Below are positions 19,579 through 28,208 of a stretch of DNA of 64,000 nucleotides, piece by piece. Each line of letters opens with the position of its first letter. Within the stretch, counting starts at the first letter, position 1. The DNA lies in the NCBI GenBank assembly GCA_964470865.1, contig CAYYFR010000007.1, positions 9,531 to 73,530 on the forward strand. Reading direction: 5' to 3'. The position numbers were made by a program, and so were the translations under genes. Origin of the DNA: JAEUOS01 sp964470865 (GTDB lineage: Bacteria; Pseudomonadota; Gammaproteobacteria; Burkholderiales; JAEUOS01). Below the pieces are notes generated by a model. That model saw only the letters and a program-made list of their open reading frames with translations, searched no databases and had not been told where the DNA came from.

Positions 19579-20037
19579 TCATTCCAGCGATTTGCCGCTG
19601 TCCTGGAACTCCGGCCGCAGGATGCTGCGATCCCGATAGGCGGGCACAATCTGATCGAGAGGCGTGGGCGGCGGCAGATATGCAAACGGCGGCACGCGCC
19701 ACAAGGCGCCAGTTACCGGCGCCTGTTCGGCCGGCGGCTCGTTTCGCAAGAAGTCAAATCGTCGTTGCCGCTCCAGTATCAAGCGCAGTTCCGTGCCTCC
19801 AAGACAGCCCCCCCATCCCGGATGGCAGCCCCATCGACGCGTGGCAAGGTCGGAACGTACAGCGCCGCCCCAGACCGACCATGCCGGCATGGCGGCGTCG
19901 GGACCTCCGCGATAAAGCGAACCCGCAACGCCTGCTTGCGCCACTGCCTGCGGTGGCAAAACGCCAATCCACATGCAGCAAAACATCGCCGCCATGCCCT
20001 GGCGACCAGTTTTCAACATGCTGCGCACCAGATGCAT
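19579..20037 (-). CDS. Small exported protein of unknown function
   Basis: A 152-residue protein. ATG 20037 follows a strong AAAGGAGTC ribosome site. The N-terminus is a signal peptide (GMAAMFCCMWIGVLPPQAVAQA). The mature part has a Trp/Gly/Cys-rich patch (RRWGCHPGWGGCLGG), then RQRRFDFLR and a Pro-rich stretch PFAYLPPPTPLDQIVP. I do not recognise a family. It overlaps the 3' end of the GlsB-like gene by 25 bp because that frame lacks its usual stop. Downstream gene is convergent (SPOR). Confidence 0.6.
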   Translation of the reverse strand: MHLVRSMLKTGRQGMAAMFCCMWIGVLPPQAVAQAGVAGSLYRGGPDAAMPAWSVWGGAVRSDLATRRWGCHPGWGGCLGGTELRLILERQRRFDFLRNEPPAEQAPVTGALWRVPPFAYLPPPTPLDQIVPAYRDRSILRPEFQDSGKSLE

Positions 20038-20399
20038 GGTATCGACTCCTTTGGCAGGCACCAGCGATCGGACCAAATAAATGGCAATCCGGAGAGCGCT
20101 GCAAGTGCGCTGCTTCGACAGCGGGTTATTCTGCCCTTGTCCGCACCTGCCGGTTTTGCCTGGACCAAGCCATAAATCACCAGCAACAGTATCGCCCCGA
20201 CCACCGAGGCGGCAAAGCCGGCATTGTCACCCGCTTTGTACCACCCGAGGCTTTGGCCGATGAAGTTGGCCAGGAACGACCCCGCAACCCCGAGCACGGC
20301 CGTCATGATGAAACCTAGCTTGTCGTCGCCCGGCTTGAGTGCGCGTGCAAGCAAACCGGCGATGAATCCGATGACTATGGTCCAGATGATGGCCCACAT
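20013..20399 (-). CDS. GlsB/YeaQ/YmgE-type membrane protein with an abnormal C-terminal extension
   Basis: The first 80 or so residues are a standard small stress-response membrane protein: three hydrophobic segments, RALKPGDDKLGFIMTAVLG, FIGQSLGWYKAGD and ASVVGAILLLVIYGLV. The family normally ends here (about 80-85 residues). In this frame translation runs on for about 46 residues (ending PCIWCAAC) through what looks like intergenic DNA, including the ribosome site and start of the next gene. A lost stop codon or a sequence error is the likely cause. Confidence 0.75.
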   Translation of the reverse strand: MWAIIWTIVIGFIAGLLARALKPGDDKLGFIMTAVLGVAGSFLANFIGQSLGWYKAGDNAGFAASVVGAILLLVIYGLVQAKPAGADKGRITRCRSSALAALSGLPFIWSDRWCLPKESIPCIWCAAC

Positions 20400-20446
20400 G
20401 TTGTTCCCCTTGGAAGTATTGTCCGCTAGGGGATTCTAGTTGCAGA

Positions 20447-20944
20447 TCAGGCTGCCGAACGGACTTTCGCCAGCGTCGCCGTGGTCGAGCGTTCGAACAG
20501 GACCGGTACCGAGTGGACAGTGCCGCCCCAGGAACGCACTTCGGCGGCGCCGACAATCGCATCGACATTCCAGTCTCCACCCTTGACCAACACGTCCGGT
20601 CGGATCGTGAGGATGGCAGTCAAGGGCGTGTCCTCGGTGAAACACGTCACCAGGCACACACATTCGAGGGCCGCCAGAACCGCCATGCGATCCTGCTCGT
20701 TGTTGATGGGCCGCTCGTCGCCCTTGCCCAGCCGCTTGACCGATGCATCGCTGTTGACAGCGACAATCAGGCTGGCGCCGAGCACGCGTGCCTGCGCCAG
20801 GTAAGTCACATGACCGCGGTGCAACAGGTCGAACACGCCATTGGTGAACACCAGCGGGCGTGGCAGCGTCGCGACGCGCGTGGCCAACTCAGCCAGGGTG
20901 CAAATCTTGGCTTCGAAGCCGGGCGCCGCGGTCACGCTTGTCAT
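20447..20944 (-). CDS. hldC: D-glycero-beta-D-manno-heptose 1-phosphate adenylyltransferase
   Basis: A 165-residue nucleotidyltransferase equal to the C-terminal half of E. coli HldE, giving ADP-heptose for the LPS inner core. The family motif TNGVFDLLHRGHVTYL near residue 34 includes HxGH, and VKGGDW near 116 is typical. It is stand-alone, as in Burkholderiales where the kinase domain is another gene (also called rfaE2). It overlaps the upstream GST gene by 4 bp (ATGA), so the two are translationally coupled. Confidence 0.9.
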   Translation of the reverse strand: MTSVTAAPGFEAKICTLAELATRVATLPRPLVFTNGVFDLLHRGHVTYLAQARVLGASLIVAVNSDASVKRLGKGDERPINNEQDRMAVLAALECVCLVTCFTEDTPLTAILTIRPDVLVKGGDWNVDAIVGAAEVRSWGGTVHSVPVLFERSTTATLAKVRSAA

Positions 20945-21588
20945 CCGGCTTTCCAGTGCGGTGGAAGGGTCGCCGCGAAGAACGGCAGGGCCTCGATGCG
21001 CGCCATCCAGTCACCAATGCGTGCCGGACATGTCGCGACCAGGCCCAGTTCGGCATTCCTGAGGTCGTAACGCGCCAAGAGCGCCACCACGGGATAGAGC
21101 GCGAAATCGGCGGCGGTCAGTCGCCCCCCGGCCAGGTATTCGCCCTGCATCAATTCGGCTACAAGCGCCAGTTCCCTGATTACGGACTGTCGCGCCCTGT
21201 CGATGCCGCCGGCGTCCCGTTGCGCCTCGCGTGCCGACATGGCAGCTCCGAGGTCGTGAACGGCGCGCGCGTAGCCATCATCGATCTCGGAGATCCAACG
21301 CCGCACCCGCGCGCGCGCGCATGTCGTGCCCGGAAACAATTGCGGGGTCGCCGGGTACTGCTCCTCCAGATACTCGACAATCGCATTGGCCTCATACAGG
21401 GAAAAATCGCCATCGACGATCGCAGGCACCCTGCCGCGCGGATTGATCTTGAGGAAATCCGCCTTGCGGGTGTCGCCCGCATCGAAGGACAACATGCGCA
21501 AATCGTAAGCCAGGCCCTTGAATTCAAGCGCCAGCCAGACGCGCCATGCTGGTGGCGAGCCTGAGCCGCAAAAAAAAGTGATGGGCAT
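20941..21588 (-). CDS. Glutathione S-transferase family protein
   Basis: A 215-residue GST. The N-terminal thioredoxin-fold domain shows TFFCGSGSPPAWRVWLALE, then INPRGRVPAIVDG with the cis-Pro and LYEANAIVEYLEE binding the gamma-glutamyl part. The C-terminal helical domain has YLAGGRLTAADFALYPVVAL. The first-motif Ser is the likely catalytic residue. Start 21588 (MPITFF) is chosen over an upstream in-frame ATG because it begins at the first beta strand. Substrate unknown. Confidence 0.85.
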   Translation of the reverse strand: MPITFFCGSGSPPAWRVWLALEFKGLAYDLRMLSFDAGDTRKADFLKINPRGRVPAIVDGDFSLYEANAIVEYLEEQYPATPQLFPGTTCARARVRRWISEIDDGYARAVHDLGAAMSAREAQRDAGGIDRARQSVIRELALVAELMQGEYLAGGRLTAADFALYPVVALLARYDLRNAELGLVATCPARIGDWMARIEALPFFAATLPPHWKAG

Positions 21589-21684
21589 GGTGGTGTCAAA
21601 CCTGAAGTCCGCACTGCGGCGGATGCCGGCCCGGAACATCCGGGTCGGCAGGCATTTTACCGGCGCGGGCCTGCGGGCAGACGT

Positions 21685-22566
21685 TCAGGTCGGCAGCGGC
21701 GGCGGCGGCGGCGCCAGCGTTTCGCCCAGCTTCGCGCCCAGCCGTCGCGTGACTTCCTTGCGATACTTGTTGAGGTCCTGCACCGATTCGAAGGTGCGAT
21801 CGAAAAGTATCGAGGCATTGTGCAAAATGCGCTCGACCACCTTGTTTTCCCATTCGCGGTTGAAGTCGATCTGGCGCGATAGCCAGTGCTCCAGCCATGA
21901 AGGGTCGGGCAGCTTGGACTGCACCGTGTCGTCGGGAAACATCGACTCGTTGACGTGCAGGTTGGTTGGGTGCAGGGCCTGCGCGGTGCGATTGCTCGAA
22001 GCCATCAGCACGCCGATCTTGGCGAATGAGGCGCGCGCCTGGTCGCCAAACCTGCCGATCGCTCGCTTCATGTATTGCAGGTAGGCGCCGCCATGGCGCG
22101 CCTCGTCGCGTGAAATCAGGCCGTAGATGTGCTTGATCACAGGCTCGGTATGCCAGTCGGCGGCGCGGCGGTACCAGTGGTTGAGGCGAATCTCGCCGCA
22201 AAAATGCAGCATCAGGGTTTCGAGTGCCGGCGCCGGATCGAACCTGAAGCGCACCGCATGCAATTCGGCCTCGGTCGGAACAAAGCTCGGACGGAAGCGG
22301 CGCAGGTATTCCATCAGCACCAGCGAATGCTTTTGCTCTTCAAAAAACCACACGCTTATGAAAGCCGAAAAGTCGGAATCATCAACGTTGTCTCGCAGAA
22401 ACATCTCGGTGGCCGGCAACGCCGCCCATTCGGTGATGGCGTTCATCTTGATGGTGCGCGCCTGTTCCTCGGACAAACGGGCGGGGTCGAAAGACTCCCA
22501 TGGAACATCGGTTTCCATGTTCCAGCGCACGGCTTCGAGGGTCTTGAACAACTCCGGATAAAGCAT
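21685..22566 (-). CDS. Ferritin-like di-iron domain protein
   Basis: A 293-residue, mostly helical protein. WFFEEQKHSLVL and, later, SRDEARHGGAYLQY are the paired ExxH motifs of a ferritin-like di-iron centre; TEMFLRDN and CGEIRLNHWYRRA could supply the remaining carboxylates. This pattern is shared with acyl-ACP desaturase-like and ferritin-like oxidoreductases, so a desaturase or oxygenase role is possible. The tail is a polyproline (TLAPPPPPLPT). ATG 22566 is taken as start. The gene precedes the light-regulator locus but is separated by 246 bp. Confidence 0.7.
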   Translation of the reverse strand: MLYPELFKTLEAVRWNMETDVPWESFDPARLSEEQARTIKMNAITEWAALPATEMFLRDNVDDSDFSAFISVWFFEEQKHSLVLMEYLRRFRPSFVPTEAELHAVRFRFDPAPALETLMLHFCGEIRLNHWYRRAADWHTEPVIKHIYGLISRDEARHGGAYLQYMKRAIGRFGDQARASFAKIGVLMASSNRTAQALHPTNLHVNESMFPDDTVQSKLPDPSWLEHWLSRQIDFNREWENKVVERILHNASILFDRTFESVQDLNKYRKEVTRRLGAKLGETLAPPPPPLPT

Positions 22567-22812
22567 GTTTCGCTCCCGTGCGCCTAGCTTCTTGCGGAGG
22601 CTCCGCGCCTGTATGCACTCGATTCTAGCAAAGCCCTGCAAGGCTACGACTACAGGGAGTCAATCTGGTCGAACCAGGTCACAGCGCGCCAGCGTAGCGC
22701 AATTGGCAGGATATCGGACGAGTGACCCACGGTCCGCACTGCCAGCGCGGTTCGGTTGTTGTCAAAAGAACTTTTGCCCGGTGCAACATCCGGATACGCT
22801 CTACCTTTGGCT

Positions 22813-23772
22813 TTAATGGCGCTCGCGCCAAGCGGCAACAGCCGGCGCAATGGCCCGCAAATCACCGATCGCCAACATTGCGCCGGGCAAGCGCCGTCCC
22901 AGAGCTTCGGAACCTCCACCCACCCAGAGGTCGACAGTGGTGTCGAGATGGCGGCGCAGTTCGGTCAGGCCGTCGACGGCCTGGGCGGGCGGATAACCCT
23001 GGCTGAACGATAGCGCGACGATATCGGCCTTTTGCGAGACCGCAGCCCGCACGATGTCCCAGACCGGGGTTTCAACACCAAGCGAAACACATTGGGCGCC
23101 CTCAAGCACCAACATCGCCTCAGCCATCAGGAGCCCCAAGCCGTGCTGCTCGTTGGGGAGCGTGGTCAACAGCACGCGCGGCGCCACCGGGGTGCGCGGC
23201 ACGTTGGCAATGGCGTTACGCAATACGATTTGCATGCTTTCGGTATACAGATGCTCTTCAAATATTTCCAGGCTGCCTTGCATCCAGAGCTCACCAATGG
23301 CTACATTGAGCGGCCTCGCCACGGCGGTGACAAAGTGCCCCAGACCGCCCTTGGCTACTTCCTGTCCGAGTGCGCGACGCAGGTCGTCAACCCGGTGCGT
23401 GCGCACCAGATCGAGGAAACCATCGAGTTCAGGCAAGGTGCAAGCGCTACTCGCGCCCGCATTGCCTTGCTGGCCCAGCGCCTTCAAATCCGCGATGCCG
23501 TGGTGAATGATCTTGCCGGGACGAAAACCGCGATCCATCAAGCGTTTGATGGCGCGCAGCTTTTCAACCTGCTCCCAAGGATAAACCCTCTCGCCGAATG
23601 CATCGCGACCTGGCGCGGGAAACGCATAGCGCCTTTCCCACACGCGCAACGTGTCTTTGGAAAGGCCGGTATCGCGTTCTACCGCGCCAATGCCCATCGC
23701 CATGTCAGTCGATGGCGATCCGGGAACGCTGGCCGGCGCCTGCGGGACTACAAAATCAGACTTTTGTTCCAT
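22813..23772 (-). CDS. litR: MerR-family B12-binding photoreceptor regulator (LitR/CarH type)
   Basis: A 319-residue regulator. Residues about 25-90 are a MerR winged helix (TGLSKDTLRVWERRY, RGFRPGKII). The rest is a cobalamin domain. ELWMQGSLEIFEEH contains W163-x9-E173-H174, the W-x9-EH signature of coenzyme-B12 photoreceptors, and H210 in NEQHGLGLLM sits 36 residues later, as does the lower axial ligand in Thermus CarH. In the dark with adenosylcobalamin such proteins repress as tetramers; light breaks them up. ATG 23772 is used; TTG 23784 (four residues longer) is possible. It is divergent from folE2. Confidence 0.85.
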   Translation of the reverse strand: MEQKSDFVVPQAPASVPGSPSTDMAMGIGAVERDTGLSKDTLRVWERRYAFPAPGRDAFGERVYPWEQVEKLRAIKRLMDRGFRPGKIIHHGIADLKALGQQGNAGASSACTLPELDGFLDLVRTHRVDDLRRALGQEVAKGGLGHFVTAVARPLNVAIGELWMQGSLEIFEEHLYTESMQIVLRNAIANVPRTPVAPRVLLTTLPNEQHGLGLLMAEAMLVLEGAQCVSLGVETPVWDIVRAAVSQKADIVALSFSQGYPPAQAVDGLTELRRHLDTTVDLWVGGGSEALGRRLPGAMLAIGDLRAIAPAVAAWRERH

Positions 23773-23776
23773 ATGT

Positions 23777-23789
23777 TTGTCCAAGACAT
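23777..23789. promoter_or_regulatory. Candidate LitR operator, site 1
   Basis: TTGTCCAAGACAT, an almost perfect dyad (TGTC-N3-GACA). It ends five bases before the folE2 -35 box and touches the start of the regulator gene. Site 2 matches it at 10 of 13 positions. Binding by LitR is inferred from location and repetition. Confidence 0.5.
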
Positions 23790-23794
23790 TTCGT

Positions 23795-23823
23795 TTGACA
23801 AATGCTGAACGAGTTCTTATATT
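23795..23823 (+). promoter_or_regulatory. Sigma-70 promoter of the folE2-led operon
   Basis: TTGACA at 23795-23800, a 17-bp spacer and TATATT at 23818-23823: perfect -35, ideal spacing and near-perfect -10. Transcription would begin near 23830 and give a leader of about 130 bases before folE2. Such a strong core promoter fits control by repression. Confidence 0.7.
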
Positions 23824-23839
23824 ACTGCAAATACCTTGT

Positions 23840-23852
23840 TTGACCTAGACAA
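23840..23852. promoter_or_regulatory. Candidate LitR operator, site 2
   Basis: TTGACCTAGACAA, matching site 1 (consensus TTGWCCWAGACAW). It lies over the initially transcribed region of the folE2 promoter. Centre-to-centre distance from site 1 is 63 bp, six helical turns. A weaker related element, TTGACTAGGGCAT, is at 23873-23885. Confidence 0.5.
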
Positions 23853-23961
23853 TATTGTGGTTATTGAAGATTTTGACTAGGGCATTTCTTTCGAGGTATG
23901 ACGTCGCCGACACCTGCCGGCACCTGCCCATGCGTTTTTTTACCTGCCAATCACAACCATC

Positions 23962-24774
23962 ATGAACGCTCCCGAGCGCCTGCCTTTAACCGATGTACAA
24001 GCTCTCGCAGATCTGCGCAGCTTGCCGATCCAGCGTGTGGGTATCAAGGGTGTGCGCCACCCTGTCAAAGTGCAATCGATCGACGGCACCGTCAACATGA
24101 CGGTTGCAAGCGTGGACATGTACGTGGGCCTGCCGGCTGATCAAAAGGGCACGCACATGTCGCGCTTTATCGAGATCCTGGAACAGCACGGCCAGGACAT
24201 TTCAAGCAGCGGTTTCGCCAACATGTTCGAGCGCATGCTGGCTCGACTCGATGCGCCGACCGGCTACCTCGAAATGCGCTTTCCGTATTTCGTTACCAAG
24301 ATTGCGCCGGTATCGGGCGTGGCAAGCCTGATGGACTACGACGTCACGCTGCGGCGCGAGCGGCGCCGCGCCGACCTGCCGGTGGAGTATTGGCTGCAAG
24401 TCTTGGTTCCGGTAACAAGCCTGTGCCCCTGCTCGAAGGAAATTTCGGCATATGGCGCGCACAACCAGCGTTCGCATGTGACCATCAAGACGCTGGCCTC
24501 TGGCGCGGTGGCAATTGGCGAATTGATCAGCATCGCCGAACGTGCGGCCTCGTGCGAACTCTACGGCCTGCTCAAGCGGCCGGACGAGAAGTACGTCACC
24601 GAGCGCGCCTACGAGAACCCGAAATTTGTCGAAGACCTGGTGCGCGATATCGCGCTCGAATTGAAGGCGGATGCCCGCATCGGCGCGTTCACCGTCGAAT
24701 CCGAGAACTTCGAGTCGATCCACAACCATTCGGCCTACGCGCGAATCGAATTCGACAATCGCCAGGCGGCATGA
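23962..24774 (+). CDS. folE2: GTP cyclohydrolase FolE2
   Basis: A 270-residue type IB GTP cyclohydrolase that opens GTP to 7,8-dihydroneopterin triphosphate for folate. SLCPCSKEISAYGAHNQRSH near residue 150 contains the metal-binding Cys, and SIHNHSAYARIEF near 253 ends the protein; both are diagnostic. FolE2 is metal-promiscuous and often used under stress. As first gene of a light-regulated operon it may supply the folate antenna (methenyl-THF) of photolyases, although no photolyase gene is in this window. Confidence 0.95.
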   Translation: MNAPERLPLTDVQALADLRSLPIQRVGIKGVRHPVKVQSIDGTVNMTVASVDMYVGLPADQKGTHMSRFIEILEQHGQDISSSGFANMFERMLARLDAPTGYLEMRFPYFVTKIAPVSGVASLMDYDVTLRRERRRADLPVEYWLQVLVPVTSLCPCSKEISAYGAHNQRSHVTIKTLASGAVAIGELISIAERAASCELYGLLKRPDEKYVTERAYENPKFVEDLVRDIALELKADARIGAFTVESENFESIHNHSAYARIEFDNRQAA

Positions 24775-24882
24775 CACCACAGGCATCACGCGTGCTGCGA
24801 TGGCGATGCCACATCCAGCATTCGAGCCTGTGCGTAATTCAACTGTGTACAACCGTAGCAATCAAATGCGAAGTCCATCACC

Positions 24883-26190
24883 ATGAAGATCGCGGTCATC
24901 GGCAGCGGCATCGCCGGCTTGTCTTGCGCCTACGAACTGAATCGCCGTCACAGACGACAGGTCACCCTGTTCGAAGCGGCTGATCACCTGGGCGGCCACA
25001 CCAACACCGTCGATGTGCATCTCGATGGCGTTACGCACCCGGTCGATACCGGCTTTCTGGTCTTCAACGAGCGTACTTACCCGCAGCTGGTGCGCCTGTT
25101 TGCAGAACTTGGCGTGCCGACGGCGGCAAGCGAGATGTCGTTTTCGGTCAGCCTGGAGGGATCGATCGAATGGGCAGGCACCAACCTGGCAACCGTGTTC
25201 GCACAACCCTCAAACCTGTTGCGACCGCGCTTCATCGGCATGTTGATGGACATCGCGCGTTTCAATCGTGAGGCGTCGGCGGCAGCCGCGACGCACTTGG
25301 TCGCAGCCGACTCCCTTGGTGACTACCTGAAGAACGGGCGCTACGGCAGCGCTTTCCGCGACTGGTATCTGCTGCCGATGGCGGCAGCAATCTGGTCCTG
25401 CCCGACGGCCACCATGCTGGCCTATCCATTCGCCACCTTCGCGCGCTTTTGCCACAACCACGGATTGCTCCAGGTCACAGACCGCCCGCAATGGCGCACG
25501 GTGCAAGGCGGCGGCCGCGAATACGTCAAGCGATTGGCGGCGGGGATTGCGGACATCCGCCTGAACCGTCCGGTGCGCAAACTGGTGCGCACCAGCGCCG
25601 GTGTGCTGGTTCACAGCGCGACCGGGAGCGGTCCGGCCGACGTCGAACGTTTCGATCAGGTGGTATTGGCTTGCCACAGCGACCAGGCGCTCAAGCTGCT
25701 GCACACACCCAGCCAGGCGGAGAGCGAGATTCTAGGCGCGGTGCGTTATCAGCCCAACATTGCATACCTGCATACCGACCCCGCGCTTCTGCCGCGACGC
25801 AAACGAGTGTGGGCCGCATGGAACTACCTGAGTGCGGCGCCATCCAACAGGCATGCCCGGGACGCTGCCGACCGCCCTGTTGCGGTGAGTTACCTGATCA
25901 ACAAACTGCAACCGCTGCCTTTCCGTACGCCAGTGGTGGTAACCTTGAACCCGGCCATCGAGCCGCGCGCCGAACACCTTTTGCAGCGGATTGAATATGC
26001 GCACCCGGTATTCGACTTGAACGCCATCGGCGCCCAGCAGCGCCTTGCGGATATCCAGGGAATGGATCGAATCTGGTTCGCCGGCGCCTGGACCGGTTAC
26101 GGTTTTCATGAGGACGGCCTGAAGTCCGGCCTGGCAGTCGCCGCAGCTATCGGACAGCTGACGGCAAGCGCTCAACTCGTAGCGGCTTGA
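24883..26190 (+). CDS. FAD-dependent amine-oxidase-like oxidoreductase
   Basis: A 435-residue flavoprotein. The N-terminus is a dinucleotide fold (AVIGSGIAGLSCAYEL then TLFEAADHLGGHTNT) and the C-terminus has the FAD-binding WFAGAWTGYGFHEDGLKSG. The family is the NAD(P)-binding/amine oxidase group that travels with DUF1365 and Cfa-like methyltransferase genes in stress-lipid operons; the Rhodobacter sphaeroides set induced by singlet oxygen is the best-known case. Substrate unknown, possibly an acyl chain. The next gene starts only 6 bases after its stop. Confidence 0.85.
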   Translation: MKIAVIGSGIAGLSCAYELNRRHRRQVTLFEAADHLGGHTNTVDVHLDGVTHPVDTGFLVFNERTYPQLVRLFAELGVPTAASEMSFSVSLEGSIEWAGTNLATVFAQPSNLLRPRFIGMLMDIARFNREASAAAATHLVAADSLGDYLKNGRYGSAFRDWYLLPMAAAIWSCPTATMLAYPFATFARFCHNHGLLQVTDRPQWRTVQGGGREYVKRLAAGIADIRLNRPVRKLVRTSAGVLVHSATGSGPADVERFDQVVLACHSDQALKLLHTPSQAESEILGAVRYQPNIAYLHTDPALLPRRKRVWAAWNYLSAAPSNRHARDAADRPVAVSYLINKLQPLPFRTPVVVTLNPAIEPRAEHLLQRIEYAHPVFDLNAIGAQQRLADIQGMDRIWFAGAWTGYGFHEDGLKSGLAVAAAIGQLTASAQLVAA

Positions 26191-26195
26191 ACGCG

Positions 26196-26960
26196 ATGCG
26201 TGACTGGCTTTTCTCCGGCATGGTGCTGCATCGCAGGTTGCGACCAGTGGTCAACGCGTTTCGCTATCCGGTCTTTTTCCTGCGCTTCCCGCTATCCCGC
26301 CTGGACGAATTGTCCAACCCGGTGTTTTCGGTCAATCGATTCAATCTTCTGAGTTTTCATTTCGCCGATCATGGGGATGGTCGCCCTCCGGCGACATGGA
26401 TCCGCGAACTTCTGGCCGACGAAGGCGTTGGCGACGCCGGCGGCGAGATCGAATTGCAGACCTTCCCGCGCGTGCTGGGCTATGTATTCAACCCGGTCAG
26501 TTTCTGGTACTGCCACGCAACCAACGGGCGCTTGCGTGCCATCGTCGCCGAAGTCAACAACACCTTTGGCGAGCGCCACTGCTATTTGCTGCAAAGCCCC
26601 GACGGCGGATTCATCCACAACGGTCAGGCGCTGGCCGCCACCAAGGTCTTCCACGTATCGCCTTTTTGCCACGTCGCGGGCGCTTACCGTTTCCGTTTCC
26701 ATGCGGCCCGCCGCGCCGGGCGCATGCAAATCGTGGCGCGTGTCGACTATCACGACACCCAGGGCGACCTGTTGCTCACAAGCGTGAGTGGCGCAGCGCG
26801 CGACTTTTCGGCGGCGTCGCTGTTGCGTGCCTTCGCAACGCATCCGCTGATGACGCTGACGGTGGTTGCGCGCATTCACCTGCAGGCATTGAAGCTCCTG
26901 GCAAAAGGCGTTCCCTTCATCCGCAAACCGGCGCCGCCGGCGCCGTTCGTCACTCGTTGA
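26196..26960 (+). CDS. DUF1365 family protein
   Basis: A 254-residue soluble protein. The family pattern is clear: MVLHRRLRPVVNAFRYPVF at the N-terminus, FNPVSFWYCH near 100, AEVNNTFGERHCYLL near 120 and KVFHVSPF near 150. Function is not established; it nearly always sits between the FAD oxidoreductase and the Cfa-like gene, as here, and is presumed to act in the same lipid modification. ATG 26196 is used; TTG 26187 overlapping the upstream stop is an alternative. The gap to the next gene is 24 bp. Confidence 0.85.
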   Translation: MRDWLFSGMVLHRRLRPVVNAFRYPVFFLRFPLSRLDELSNPVFSVNRFNLLSFHFADHGDGRPPATWIRELLADEGVGDAGGEIELQTFPRVLGYVFNPVSFWYCHATNGRLRAIVAEVNNTFGERHCYLLQSPDGGFIHNGQALAATKVFHVSPFCHVAGAYRFRFHAARRAGRMQIVARVDYHDTQGDLLLTSVSGAARDFSAASLLRAFATHPLMTLTVVARIHLQALKLLAKGVPFIRKPAPPAPFVTR

Positions 26961-26984
26961 TCGTCCAAGAACCTCTTTCCAACA

Positions 26985-28208
26985 ATGAACACCACTCAAA
27001 CCCTCGCAGGTGTCACGCAAGCCTCGCTGCCGTATGCGACACGCCTGGTCCTGGCATTTCTCGATCGTCTAAAGGGAGGCAGTCTTACCGTCATCGGACC
27101 GGCAGGATTCAATCGCCGTTTCGGCGATGGCGCCGGCCCGCAATTGCGCATCACGCTAAATGACTGGCAGGTGCTCGAACGCTGCCTGAAGGGTGGCGAT
27201 ATCGGTTTTGCCGAGACCTACATGGATGGCCGGTGGCATGCCGATGACCTGGCGGGTCTGGTGGAATTGTTTTGCCGCAATCGCGATGCGCTCGAGAAAG
27301 TGATCTTCGGCTCCCTGATCGCCGGCAGCATTTATCGCATCAAGCACTGGCTCAATCGCAATACGCTTGCACGGGCAAAGAAAAACATCGAAGCACACTA
27401 CGACCTGGGCAACAGCTTTTATGCGCTGTGGCTCGACCCTTCCATGACCTATTCGAGCGCCCTCTTCTCAGGCAACCTCGAACTCGATCTCGAACTGGCG
27501 CAGGCGGCCAAGTATCGACGCATTTTGCAGCGCCTGGCGCCAAGTGCGGGCGACACGATCCTCGAAATCGGTTGCGGATGGGGTGGTTTCGCGGAAATCG
27601 CCGCACGCGAATTCAACGTGCGCGTGACCGGCCTGACCCTTTCGGGCGAGCAACTGCGCTTTGCCACGCAGCGACTCGCCTTGGCCGGTGTCGGCGACCG
27701 CGTCGATTTGCATCTGCGCGACTACCGCGACATGCATGGCCACTTCGATCACGTGGTTTCAATCGAAATGTTCGAGGCGGTGGGCGAACAATACTGGGAT
27801 CACTACTTCGCCTGCATTCGCCGCAACCTGAAGGCCGGTGGACGCGCCATCGTGCAAAGCATCAGCATCGACGAGGCCCTGTTCGAGCGCTATAGAAAAG
27901 GTACCGATTTCATTCAGCAGTACATCTTTCCAGGTGGCATGCTGCCCAGCCCGACGGCGTTTCGCGCGCGCGCGGGGGCCGCCGGCCTGGCCGTTGCAGA
28001 CCAGTTCCGTTTCGGCAGCGACTATGCCGAAACTCTGCGTCGATGGCGGCAGAACTTCATGCGGGTCTTGCCGAGGGTACGCGGCAGCGGCTTCGACGAG
28101 CGTTTTATCCGGCTGTGGGAGTTTTACCTGGCTTATTGCGAAGGCGCGTTCAATGCGGGTTCGACAGATGTGTTGCAGTTCGAGCTCATTCACCGTACCG
28201 ATCGCTGA
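26985..28208 (+). CDS. Cyclopropane-fatty-acyl-phospholipid synthase-like methyltransferase
   Basis: A 407-residue SAM-dependent enzyme that adds a methylene or methyl to unsaturated phospholipid acyl chains. Motifs: IEAHYDLGNSFYALWLD near 133, LEIGCGWGGFAEIAA near 192 (SAM), VSIEMFEAVGEQYW near 255 and FIQQYIFPGGMLPS near 307. Homologues in this operon type give cyclopropane or methyl-branched acyl chains that lead to furan fatty acids; which product is made here cannot be told. Its TGA overlaps the ATG of the following gene. Confidence 0.9.
   Translation: MNTTQTLAGVTQASLPYATRLVLAFLDRLKGGSLTVIGPAGFNRRFGDGAGPQLRITLNDWQVLERCLKGGDIGFAETYMDGRWHADDLAGLVELFCRNRDALEKVIFGSLIAGSIYRIKHWLNRNTLARAKKNIEAHYDLGNSFYALWLDPSMTYSSALFSGNLELDLELAQAAKYRRILQRLAPSAGDTILEIGCGWGGFAEIAAREFNVRVTGLTLSGEQLRFATQRLALAGVGDRVDLHLRDYRDMHGHFDHVVSIEMFEAVGEQYWDHYFACIRRNLKAGGRAIVQSISIDEALFERYRKGTDFIQQYIFPGGMLPSPTAFRARAGAAGLAVADQFRFGSDYAETLRRWRQNFMRVLPRVRGSGFDERFIRLWEFYLAYCEGAFNAGSTDVLQFELIHRTDR

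Noticed and set aside
22686..22760. tRNA-like string (AGCGCAATTGGC and GGTTCG) downstream of the LitR-type gene
   Set aside because: No acceptor stem pairs, the anticodon arm cannot be formed and spacing is wrong; it is a chance resemblance.
24846..24851. TGTACA upstream of the amine oxidase gene as a LitR box
   Set aside because: A single hexamer without a second half-site at the expected distance; likely chance, and the operon already has a promoter upstream of folE2.
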